A DNA stretch of 64,000 bases, from the NCBI RefSeq assembly GCF_937616625.2, contig NC_065571.1, forward strand, positions 17,796,501 to 17,860,500, in the 5' to 3' direction. Below the pieces are notes generated by a model, which saw only the letters and a program-made list of their open reading frames with translations, was not told the origin of the DNA and ran no database searches. This stretch comes from Mercurialis annua. Its lineage: Eukaryota > Streptophyta > Magnoliopsida > Malpighiales > Euphorbiaceae. Shown piece by piece: positions 1-11,138 of this stretch. The position numbers and the translations under genes are program-made. Within the stretch, counting starts at the first letter, position 1, and each line of letters opens with the position of its first letter.

Positions 1-118
1 ATTTTAGGGTTTAGGGCTTCGGGTTTGTAATTTAATGTCTAATTTTAGAGTTTAAGGTTTATGGTTAGTTTTAAATTTTCTCATGTTAATTATATTTTTT
101 AAATTAATATTAATATAA

Positions 119-485
119 GGGTTAATTTCATAAAAAAATCACGACCTTTACACGAAATTTCATTTTAATCACGACTTTTAAAACTTGCCATATAAAATTA
201 TGACCTTTCATTTTTTTTAAATCCATCATTTTAGTGTATTTTTTGACTAAATTCTTCATTAAACCATTAATTAAAGACCCAAATTATAAATCGACACTTA
301 ATATTATTATCTTTCGGCTAGAGTATGTAGGATTAGTAATTTTGTTAGAAAAAATACACCGAATTTTGCTTTGGTGGTAGATTTGAAACAAAATGAAAGG
401 TCGTGCCTTTAAATGCCAACTTTTAAAGGTTGTGATTAAAATGAAATTTCGTGTAAAGGTCGTAATTTTTTTATGAAATTAACCC
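119..485. mobile_element. MITE with long TIRs and perfect 9-bp TSD (Mutator-like type), copy 1
   Basis: Both ends are inverted copies beginning GGGTTAATTTCAT, and the inverted similarity continues inward for over 100 bp with T- and A-rich arms. The 9 bp TTAATATAA lies directly outside each end (110-118 and 486-494), a perfect target duplication of the length made by Mutator-like transposases. There is no coding capacity. A second copy of the family lies at 61922-62286. The ends and duplication are read directly; the superfamily is inferred from duplication length and long TIRs. Confidence 0.88.
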
Positions 486-534
486 TTAATATAAATAGTG
501 TATTTTAATTAATGTTATTATAAACTGAATATTG

Positions 535-1408
535 CAGAGTAAAGGACCTGGTAGAGAAAAAAATCTACCTACTACTCGACAACTAGAGATGCATCCGGAG
601 CTAGAAGGGTCGGGACCTCGACACGACCATTCTCGTGGTGTAACCACTTTAGTACGACGACAAAAGCAGCAGACTTGAACTGATCCGGTTGAGAGACCTC
701 GTGTAGCAGATGAAAAGTGGAATGCCATGCTTTTTCAGGCAACTATAGAGAGTTCAGAGGAGTTTGAACCAATTGATGATGCTCGCCAGAGGAAGCGGAA
801 AGTTGGAAAGCTCTGCCCTACATCGTCTGAAGGTAAAAAAAAGCTCAATTATTCTGTTTATTTAAAATACTGGATTAATTTTTAATATTGTAATTTTTAT
901 TTCAGTTTCCAGCAAACGACTTGAGGCAGAGCCTGTCGACGTATGGACCGTTAGTAGGCCAGTGCCAGGAGGACCACATGACGACAGTGTCATTCCCAGT
1001 TTTCTCGGGCATGTTGCTGCTATGATTTGGGAGTGGGATGACAAAGGCACACTGAAGTGCTATAACAGATACATAACTTGTGGGAAGCTGAGATAGTGGT
1101 ACGCGGGTACCTTTGAGGAGGTCAAATGGCTGATTGACCAGACTGGTTTGGGACATCTCCGGGAAACGATGTTCGTCCACCTGGATATTCCACTACTTTC
1201 TGCCTTTGTGGAGCGGTGGCAGCCAAATACTAACACCTTTCACTTACCTTTTGAGGAGATGACTATCATTTTGCACGATGTGTGGGGGATTCTTCGTATT
1301 CCGGTCGAGGTGGGTCTGGTTTTTGATGTGCCCAGCAGATCTGATCTTCAGAATGCTTGTGTCGAGATCTTAGGTATTAATATACGAAATGTGTTGCGCG
1401 GTACCTGA
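535..1408 (+). pseudogene. Decayed plant mobile domain (MAIN-like / PMD) gene
   Basis: Two exon-like blocks (about 535-832 and 906-1408) are separated by a likely 73-bp intron, with donor GT at 833 and TTTCAG acceptor ending at 905. The second block reads as the start of a plant mobile domain: a proline/glycine-rich lead, SFLGHVAAMIW, then GTLKCYNRYITCGKLR, an in-frame TAG at 1094-1096, and then LLSAFVERWQPNTNTFHLPF and EEMTIILHDV, a hallmark of MAIN-like and 'phosphatase 7 long form homolog' proteins. The first block has an in-frame TGA in its readable frame and a basic, low-complexity tail. The protein ends at 1408, well short of the usual domain length, and an LTR fragment begins a few bases later, so the 3' part was probably cut off. 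PMD genes occur both as host genes and inside Mutator-like elements; which applies here cannot be decided. Confidence 0.72.
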
Positions 1409-1423
1409 ATCAAACAATTTTTG

Positions 1424-2574
1424 AAGTGAAATACCCCGTAAAAGTTTTAAATTTATTTTGCGAGCTTCCAGTATTAAATCCGGGTCGCTTGTGGATTCGT
1501 GAGACGATTTAATGGTTTGAATAATATTTTTTTCGTTAAGGTTTGGTTCGTGGTTCGATTTGAGTTTGAGTTTGAGTTTAACTTTGAGTCGATTTGGGTT
1601 TTAGGTTCAACCTAAATGGTTGAACCAAGTTGGGCTGACTCATGTCTCAAGCGAGACCTGAGATTCTCGAACTGTCTCGTTGGAGACCTGAAGGTCTCGA
1701 ACGAGACCCTTGCAATTTCTGAAGGTCTCGAACTCCCATATTATATCACGTTTCAACCTAATTTCTTTCCCTACTTATTTATCCAACCCAATTCGTCACT
1801 CATCTCTCAAAATCTCTGAAATCTACTGAGCTAATCATCCTTCAAACTCTTGTGTTCATCGGTAAGAAATTGTTCATTGTTTCCTCAGTTTAGTTCTTTT
1901 GCACTACTTCTGTTCTTAATCGATTTTCCGCACGTTTTAGAACCGAAGTTGGTTTTGATTCTTCCCAGCAATTGTAGACTCATTTATCTTTGAGACCGAC
2001 TTTCATTTTCGTAAAACGGCACGTTATCTTTTCCGTTATAGCCGCCGCCGTTTTATCGTTTTCAAGTTATTCGCCGTTTTGATTTCTAAAACGATACCTT
2101 TGTCTTTCGATCCGTTCGTAGCCATTGTTAGATCCAATTCAAATATGTCTCGTCCCCGTGGAAGTAGACTCATTCCTCTACAACTTTGCTTTTCGTAATT
2201 TACCAAACGGTACGTAAATCATTCCGCTATAGTCGCCGACGTTTCTTTGTTTTTGCCTGTTATGGTTCCTTTGTTTAATATCAAGCTTCTGCCAATTTTG
2301 CTATTATCCCTTTGGAGTATGATTTCGTGTTTGGATGTCAGTTACCTCTTGTTTAGTAATCTATAATTGAATCTACTAGGTTTAGTATTTAAATTGCTTC
2401 CATTGTTGTTCTTAGATTCTAAATTTCTTTCTGCAAGTTATTAATATAATTATTATTTCAAGATTGTTGAAAATTGATTCTTTTTTGTTGAGGTTGATAT
2501 CAGTTAACTTTGATAAGAGTTGCTTGGGTATTGCTTGATTTCTATACCGAGTTTTGGTTTTGGGAGTTGGTTTG
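1424..2574 (+). repeat. Truncated LTR (plus strand) of the LARD superfamily, TCTCG-palindrome subfamily
   Basis: The stretch starts near a diverged LTR head (AATACCCCGTAAA) and resembles the reverse complement of the promoter half of the LTR at 2575-6887. It has a cluster of short palindromes of the type GGTCTCGAACGAGACC (about 1643-1735), then a leader-like segment ending in a splice-donor-like CGGTAAGA near 1859. It stops where the minus-strand element begins at 2575. I see no matching 3' remainder beyond 34089. It forms a head-to-head inverted arrangement with the neighbouring LTR. Confidence 0.6.
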
Positions 2575-3344
2575 TGTCACGACCCATTTTCATGAATCGC
2601 GACTGGTGCTAGGATATGGGTATGGTTGTACCAAAACCCATATCTAGCCTTGCGGATAAACAACAATTAGATAAACCTGCAAGAAAACCAATGCTCGGGG
2701 GCAACCGAGACTTCAGCCTAATTCTAACAGTTAATAATATTCAATATTTCTTAAAAGTGCTCCGCCAACTCTGAGTCTTAATACAAAAATGTTAAAACGA
2801 TATAAATATCAATTGGACTAAATCTGAAAACAATCGTTAGACAAGTAAGACTTCAAATTACTATTGTGGTCTAAGAATAAAATCAGTTATTAACTTTATT
2901 AAAATATAAATTAAAACCTCCGAGAAAATAAAGAATCGGAGAGCAGCTGACTCACTCAAATCATAACCCTGAAAAAATTGGGAAAACAACGGGGTCAGAT
3001 ATACTGAGATGAGTTCATACAACTATTTACATTTATTAAGTGGAAAACCTTGAAATCTTTAAAACATTTATTATAAGCATTGCGTATAATAGTTGGAACC
3101 CTAATCCACAATACTAAATATAACCATATTCCAATAGATCTCGTCCCGAGAGCTGAGCTACACCGAGTTACCACCGACCACTCTTAATTCATAACCAGAG
3201 TCCCGAGAGCTGAACTACACCGAGTTAATCTACTGGTCCCGAGAGCTATGCTCACACCGAGTTACCACCACATATCACATACCTTTTCTAGATCAATACC
3301 GGTGCGCACGCAGTCCTGTTGATGCCCATTAGATAGCATGTTCC

Positions 3345-4472
3345 TAGGGGTGTGCATCGGTCGGTTCGGTTTGAATTTCCTTAAAACCGATCAGAACCGA
3401 AATTTTTCAGTCAAAATCGAACCGAATCGAATTTTGTAAATAAACAAATTGAACCGACAATTTCGATTCGGTTCAGTTAAAAACATTCAATTTTGCGTTT
3501 TAAAAGTCTAGATAATTTTGACAAGAATTGTAAAAATAAACTGCATTTGGCTCAAACCTACAGATATCATCTATCATTGAAATAAATCTCATTTGAAATC
3601 ATAATGATTACAGACCTTAAATACCAAAACTATATGAACATACTTATCTTAAAAATACTTATGAAGACATGTTATTGTTTACAGATTCAAAATTAACATT
3701 ATATCAGTTCATAGTAGAAATACAAATTCAAAAATTAACATTATATCAAGTTCATAATAGGCAATTAGTGCGCCTTCATCTGTATATCACTTCAAGTCTT
3801 CATAAAAATTAGAAAATCCAAATAGAAAAATGAACCTGCAGAATAAATTAAAATTAAAATATATCAGATCGGTAAAATAGATTAGGAAAATTACAATCTG
3901 ATTTCAAATCAAAAAATCAAAATAAAAAAATATTTAATTTGAGATAAAAGAGTTGATATTAACTAATTAAAATCTTAATAAGTAATGATAGTACTCAGAT
4001 TTATACAAATCAAATGAAATCTTACCTTTATATTTCTATAATTTAAATAAAGATTGGATGAGAGGAAAAAAAGAAATTGATGAATATTAGTGGTGGGTTT
4101 AATTAGAAATCAAATTAGTATGAATTAGAAGCATAATGAAAATTGAAAATGGAGTGTGGATGTATTAGTTAGGGTTTGAAAGTTTAAGTGAGAAGGAAAT
4201 TAAAAACGGAAGGCGGCTGTGCAATTAGGGTAAAATGATAGTATAAACGGTTTTATATAAATAGACTAAAATAAAAATGACGTGGTTTTCAAAAATTGGA
4301 AAATCAGTTATTTCGGTCGGTTTTTCTCTGAAACCGAACCGAACCGAAAAATCCGAATATTTTATTTTATAAAATTGAAACGAACCAAAAAACTGAAAAA
4401 CCGAACCAAAATACAAAAATCGGTTCGGTTCGGTTCAAAAATTCGGTTTCGGTCGATTTTTGCACACCCCTA
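3345..4472. mobile_element. hAT-like non-autonomous DNA transposon with 8-bp TSD
   Basis: The ends are TAGGGGTGTGCA and its exact inverse TGCACACCCCTA. The 8-bp duplication CATGTTCC flanks it (3337-3344 and 4473-4480), and the uninterrupted target is visible in related LTRs, where TAGCATGTTCC runs straight into AACTAAG. Subterminal regions are dense in CGGTTCGGTT/AACCGAACCG repeats on both sides, as in many plant hAT elements. The interior is AT-rich with no transposase frame. Confidence 0.9.
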
Positions 4473-6528
4473 CATGTTCCAACTAAGAGCCATAATGGAA
4501 AAATAGTTCGCAATTGTACGTATACAATATATATAGATATTAAAATAACAATTTACTTAATAAAGCGGTAAATAGTAAGTACAAACTCACTGTTTGCTAA
4601 TCCACGTGAAAACTCCTGGCAAGCAACCTAGACTCGGTTCGCCTCAAAAGCATGAACAGTCGACGAGTATAAACACAAATAAATAATTATTAAAACGAAC
4701 CTAACTCTACAGATTAAGAGACACCACATGCGACTAGCACAAATAACAAGTCAAAGTAAAATCAAGTCAGAGTAAACATAATACCTAAATAACAATGAAG
4801 TCATAACAAGTCAAGTCTATTGAGTTCCCGCTTTAAAATTCGTTTCAGAAAATTTTATTTAAATAAATAATAATTCGTTTCAAAATTCAAATAGTGGGTT
4901 AGCTGAGTTACTGATAACTACCAAGCTAACCTCACATGTCATGCGACTCAAGTCTAACCCGACCCAAACATTTTATCAAAATATAAACCAGAGTTTATAA
5001 GCCCAAAATAACTTCAATTAAAATATAATATCCAATTATAAACCATAGTTTATACTTACATATATAACTTTGATAAAATAATAAACAATATTTAAAAAGA
5101 AACTCAATATCTTAAAATTCAAGTAACCCAAATTACAACTAAAATTTAACCAAATTAAGTTTAAAAACGCTTAAGTGCTAAATTGTACTTTAGCCAATTA
5201 GATATTTGAAATCAAATTAATTTCTCGTTCTTAATTTATTAATTTATAGTTCAACCAAAGTCCAAAAATTATCCTATAGATAAAACTTAACTTGAATAAG
5301 TTTTTAAAAACTTTAGGGGCTAAACTGAAATTTAGCCAAATTGACATTTTAATTAAAATTAGATATAATTACCCGAGTAATTATATTAATTTAAGTTATA
5401 AAATATTCAACGTATTCAAATTGTCTATTTAAAATTAAACGAGTTCAAGTTATTATCAAAACAATACATAGAGGGGATTTGGTAAATTTGCAATTTGTTT
5501 AAGGGCTCGATTGATCAACACAATAAGACCAAGAATTTCAAATAGATTGGTATAATTTCTCCATGACCTAATTACACCTTTTTGCCATCTTCTTCACTTC
5601 ATTGAACCCTCACCCGCCAATATACAAATTCAAAATCATCAAGAATTAAACCATGATGTTGCTGAATCAAATTCATAAAACAGTGAAAGTAAAGCATTTA
5701 ATTCAACCCAACATCAAGCTTCTTGATTCATAGCAACTTAAGCTAACAAAATCATAATCAACATCTCAAGAATAGAACCAACAATTCAAACGCAACAATG
5801 TAACATATCGACATCGATTAAGAACCGGAAACGATGAGATAAATCTCTAAACGAGAGCTTAAACTATTATCGACTAATCATTCCAAACGATTCATACTCA
5901 TTAACAAGCAAAATCATGGCAAAAAAGAAAAGGAATGATCGGCAGCAACATCATTATGAAACAGAATAAAAATAGCACAACAATACGATAAAACGGCGGC
6001 GATTGAAACAGGATTATCTACTTGCCGTTTGGCGAAATCAAAGTTGGGAATCATAGAGGCGTGATTCGGCCTAGAAACGGATGAGAACGAATCAGTATAC
6101 AAAGACGTCGATTTAGAACTAAAAACAAAAAATTAAACGAAAGGACGAGACGTCGGCGAACATAACGAAAAAGATAACGTACCGAAACCAATTCCGAAAG
6201 TTAGAGGATGAAAAGGACAGAGTCTACTACGGCTGAGACAAAACGGTTCTCCAAACGATGCTAAAACGAATGAGAACGAGCTTAGGAACGTTAAAGTCGA
6301 TTTAGACATTAAATGAAAACAGTGCAAAAGAGATGAATCCTTACCGAGATTATGAAAGTTATGATTTCTAAGATTTCAGAAAGTTGGAATGATGGAGGCT
6401 AGATTTTTTATTTAAGTTGAAGATAATATTAGGTTTAGAAAATGGAATAGAAACGTGCAGCAGCATAGTTTTATGGGGACGCAAGGACTGGTAGGCTGAG
6501 GCACGATCATGCCTTAGCAAAATTTGAA

Positions 6529-6703
6529 GGGTCTCATTCGAGACCCTTTGTGATCTCGAACGAGACCACCAATATGAACAAGGTCTCGTTCGAGACCTTT
6601 TGTGGTCTCAAACGAGACCAATAATCTTTACAGGGTCTCGTTCGAGACCCTGATTGTCTCGAACGAGACCCAACCTGTTTCAGCACAGGTCTCGTTCGAG
6701 AAC
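6529..6703. promoter_or_regulatory. Array of seven palindromes, consensus GGTCTCGTTCGAGACC, in an LTR promoter region
   Basis: Seven 14- to 18-bp palindromes lie in 175 bp, at about 6529, 6552, 6582, 6603, 6633, 6655 and 6688. Each has the centre CGTTCG/CGAACG or a one-base variant. The array sits in the LTR where, by comparison with LARD1, sequence just upstream of transcription start is expected. A dimeric protein-binding site is possible but inferred. The half-site GTTCGAGAC also fits the loose consensus of a Pol III B box. Confidence 0.75.
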
Positions 6704-6887
6704 TGTGCTGGGCAAGCTGAAAATAATATTTTTTTTAATTTTTCTTTTTAAAATTAAATCAAACCTAATTAAGATTTGAACCAACCCAACCTTACTCAAA
6801 CCACAATCGAAACACCAAAACTGAAAATAATCCGAATTTGTATTGGGATTTCATCGGAAAATTTAGAAATATTTACGAGGTATTACA

Positions 6888-9800
6888 TTCTCCCCAACTT
6901 ATTAAAAATTCGTCCTCGAATTTAAGCCAAAACTACTAACGTAGAACTCAACGAAAAGTTTTCGTAACAAACTGAACAAAACGCACCTAACCATCGTGAA
7001 ACCTCAAACATTCTTCAACTCAGTAATCACTAGTAAGTTAATCCCTATTGAGTCTCATTTAATAACATAGTCCGGAAACTTTTTCAAACCATTTGGTAAA
7101 ACAACTTAAAAGAAAACAAAATAGTATTTAGCCGAGTCAACCAAGACTTCCAAGCTTAAATCACGTGTCGGGCGACCCAAGTCAAATCCGAACCAAAGAA
7201 AACTCAATATAATTCAATGTTTAAAATCCAGAAATTCATTTTATAAAACCACATAAAGTTTGAAAAGCAACAAAATTTAGCATTGCTAAACTAGTCAACA
7301 ATTTTTCATATAACGATCGATCTCAAAGATCGCCAAAAGCCTTAATGCTAACTTCCTCTTAACATAAAACAATAACCTTTTCAACTGAGAGTCACAATTT
7401 CTCTTTACCAGAGTGGTTTTCCAAAACCAGTTCGAAACTCATCTGATACAAGATCAAGCACCAAGCTCAACTACGGTTTTTACAACTCTAAATCCTATCA
7501 TCAAACAGGAATACTGAAAAATCACAAGCTGATAAATTTTTGCGTTCTACAACACTTAATTACTTCCACTTATAATATCTCGATAACAAAATAATCGATA
7601 GCAAAACTTAATAAACTTCAGATAGTATTTCGGTTCCAAAACAAACACTATAATAATCATTCAATCATAATGATTAATACCAACTCGATAATACCATTAA
7701 CTTGTGAATAATAAAACACAAAGACGCATACCGCTTTTCCCAAGAAAACGTGAATTTAACTCATAATAATAGGATCTCAAAATTAGTAATGAACAATCTC
7801 AATTACAATGATTCCTCCAATCATTTAGAAACATAACACCCAAACTAAGCTGAACATTGACTGCATCTGACAATTCAAAAATTTTATCTATCACAACAAG
7901 GGTTCAACCATGATCAAACGATATATAGACATTACAATAATACCATCAATTAACAAAATCGATCAACCAATCATGGTTGTCGAAACCTATTAACCGCGAT
8001 TCCCGATTCTCAAATCAACTATCTCATATAACCAAATCGAACTCAAATTTTCAAATTTACTCAATCAATTGACTATAACCTCGTATACAACGAGTGATCA
8101 ATACGACCAGTTTACTACGACCAGATTGTTAGTTATGCTCAAAACCAACCCCTATGGATATAAAATCTTTTAATATAAAATATTTTATATATAATATTTT
8201 CCACTTTGTTTAAAAGATTCTAAGTCTTACACCTCCTTTTTCATTCAAAATCATAATACCTTTACCGTTGAAAAAAACCATTGGTTTTGTAAACCCTTGA
8301 AAATTTTCAAAATATCCACATTTTGAATCCGAAAGTTTCCCTACTTTTAAATACGTTTGCAAATTTATGAAACAGTAAAACTGACAAAATTTATGTTCTC
8401 TTTAAACCAAACTTGCTAACATCAATTTATATTTTTCTCGTAAAAGTTAAACCGTGGCAAAATCCTCCATATTTGAAATACATATAAATGTTCCAAGACA
8501 TTAAAATTTAAATCGTATCTAAATTTTTGCTCTTAAACAAAAACATAATTGAAGAAATTGCTCAAGCGAAAAATACATTATTCCTTTTGAATCAATTTTG
8601 ACAAAATTTATCCCTTTCCTCAGAAAGGTAAAATCAGCAATGTAAATCTCTTATTTATAAACATACCTTTATATCAATACACCAAAATACTTTGGACAAT
8701 TTCAAATCTGAAAAGATAAAGTTTTTTATTAAAACGTAGTGTATAGGCACACATGAGCATAACCAATATCTTTAATCCACAAATCCTTAAATCACTAATA
8801 GGAAATTATTACGAAAGCTTTCTATTCTAAATTACTTTATACCGCACTTAGCACAACTAAAATCTCGAGCGCAAACCTCGAAGCCATTATTAGTTTTTAT
8901 GAAACACATGATTATGACAATTCAGAGTGATCCATTACAACGTAATCGCCCAAAATTCATAATCACAGAGTATTTGTCTAGCTATCTTTCGGTAACAGTT
9001 TCAAAATCATTTCAAATCCAACAAATTTATAATAGATATATCACAATGTGACTCGCGAGCTCTTTTCAAAACATATTTCTCAAAACATTTTATCGATAAA
9101 ATTTATTTTACATAATTGTGCGCCAGGGTGATGACAGCTCTCATCCCCAAAGAGTTGCATCCAACCCTAATCACTCTATGCATGTGATGCATGTACTATT
9201 ATACATGTATCAATCATTGATTTATCTTTTATTTAGTGAACATACTTAGTGCTCAATGCAATTCTATTCGTGACATTCAAAATGCATGTTCATGATGTGT
9301 CTGGACACCATTATGTGTTAAAAATATTTCAAATATTTTAACAAATCAACCTTTGAAATTCATTTCACAAGATGTAATACTCTGTGGGATGTGTACTCGA
9401 TAACCTCAAAATATTCCTCAAAATTCCTTGTAACCAAGCATCATCGATGCTATATAACAACTCAACCTAAAATTCCGCTAAAACGCTTCCGTATAAATAT
9501 TCAACTAACCTCAACCCTAATTGAAACTTATACCCAACGAACATATTACATACGTTCCTATGAAATTTACAGCCAGCTTTGCATCGCTTCATCATACTTG
9601 ACGAAAACACCAGTGTATAAATACACATGCCTATCGTCTCGGTTCAGAATTTCCAATATCCGTTCTAGGATAATCAGAAATCATTAACCAATGTAAGGGA
9701 ATATTTCCCTCATCTTCCTCAATATCGAAACCCAAAGATTTCGATCCACAAATCATATATCAAGGTAAGCCAACCTTGACCATGTGAATAAATCATCTCA

Positions 9801-11138
9801 CGTGCTACTCCACACGAAGAGACAACAAATACAATCAACTCAGTCCACCTAGACAAGCGAGTTATACAACGAATTTTATTACCAACAGATTACGAATTCT
9901 ATGAACCACAATTCACTCAAGCATGCCATTGAATATAATTAACCCAAACATATTTAAAAGACAAATCGGGACATGCCACGACATTTCTTTGAAATCTCAT
10001 TACAAAATCACCATGTAATTATATCATCATTTAATAGTACGCTTCAAAATTCATTTTGAAATGTAAAGTCAAATACGAAAACTTCCAAATTTTTGTTGAG
10101 CCCCACGGTTAAAATAAAATCACAATTTGTAAAAGTCTATTCTTGTTAATCAATTGCTTTAAAACTGATACCCAAGTATCTCAAACAGTAAAATCATCGA
10201 GCTAGCCGAGTCATTGCAACTACCAGGCTCAACTCCTAAATTTGGGTGACCAAGTCGAACCCAAAACAAACATTTATAAAACGTATTCAAAATATTTGTA
10301 AATCTGGAAAAATATTTTAATAAAATTTTCATCCTTTTAAATTTGGGAGCTCAACTTAATCCAACCGCTAAACGGCAAATTTTAAAATCTTAAGTGAGAA
10401 ATCATTGATCCCAAACATCCGTTCTAATCCTAAAGATTCAAAATACAATAAAAATCCTCTTTACTAGCAACTTAACCAAAAATCAAACTATTAAAGAATT
10501 AAACTCAAACTTCCCTTTTGATTCTATGTAAAAACACAAATTAAAACAAAACCACTTTTCTTAATGAAAACTCTTAAAAAACATGTGGTCAAACCATATA
10601 TGACCACAAAACACATTTTAAGATTTAACACAAATCCCTTTAATAGAAAAATAAGGTAAACGCCCAACATAAAATCACATTTAAAATCAACAACCGAGGC
10701 CAAAACCAAAATGTACTTTATTAATAAGGCAAAAGCAATTCAACGCATCATGTAAAATAACTGTACCTTACCGTATATTCTAAATCGTTTCAGGCATAAA
10801 CGCCAAAGTGTACCACCATATAATCCATCGTTATTTAAAACCGTTAATGGCATTAAAGCCAAAAAAATTCAAACAACATTATACCCAAGTATGAATTTAG
10901 AAAACATCATCAACAATAGATTTTCTGAGAAATCAAAAGCAATTAAAATCACCCAAGTGAAATAACCTCAACATGATAAAACACAGCAGGTAACATCCAA
11001 GTGAAATTAATTGTCAGACATAACATCAATACCAAATAAAGACTAACAGGCATCACCTATAGGATGTAGGCTGAGAGTTTGAAAACAAATGATGACGTTT
11101 TAAAAGACAAGACACGAATCATAATTCTGTAGCAGTTC
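6888..11138 (-). other. Internal region of the old LARD, major part (no coding recognised)
   Basis: About 4.25 kb of AT-rich sequence resembling, in reverse complement, the internal regions of LARD1 and LARD2. Examples are the segments at 8100-8170 and 9120-9200 here against about 17150-17200 and 16080-16170 in LARD1. Open frames are short and not preserved between copies. A 98-residue frame at 9391-9687 has no recognisable domain and no intact counterpart in the younger elements, so I treat it as chance. Confidence 0.72.

Larger units (their letters stand above)
2575..6887 (-). repeat. 3' LTR (LTR-A) of the old minus-strand LARD, interrupted by a hAT-like element
   Basis: On the minus strand it begins TGTAATACC (at 6887) and ends GGGTCGTGACA (at 2575), the terminal signature shared with LARD1 and LARD2. 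About 3.2 kb remain once the hAT insertion is removed. It carries the three-fold ACTCGGTGTAGCTCAGCTC block in inverted form (about 3140-3265) and, in its 5' third, seven palindromes at 6529-6703. The polypurine tract lies directly outside at 6888-6900. Confidence 0.82.

Noticed and set aside
1..20. Telomere-like TTTAGGG repeats
   Set aside because: Only two adjacent copies, followed by degenerate AT-rich sequence; too short to be a telomeric or interstitial telomeric array.
6529..6703. Pol III promoter from B-box-like GTTCGAGAC
   Set aside because: The loose B-box consensus is matched because of the palindrome; I found no paired A box at the right distance, and LARD1/LARD2 versions do not match.
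6529..6703. CRISPR-like array of short repeats
   Set aside because: Plant nuclear context, repeats palindromic and overlapping in spacing with no unique uniform spacers.
9391..9687. 98-codon open frame
   Set aside because: Lies antisense in a LARD internal region, without domain features and not preserved in the sister elements.
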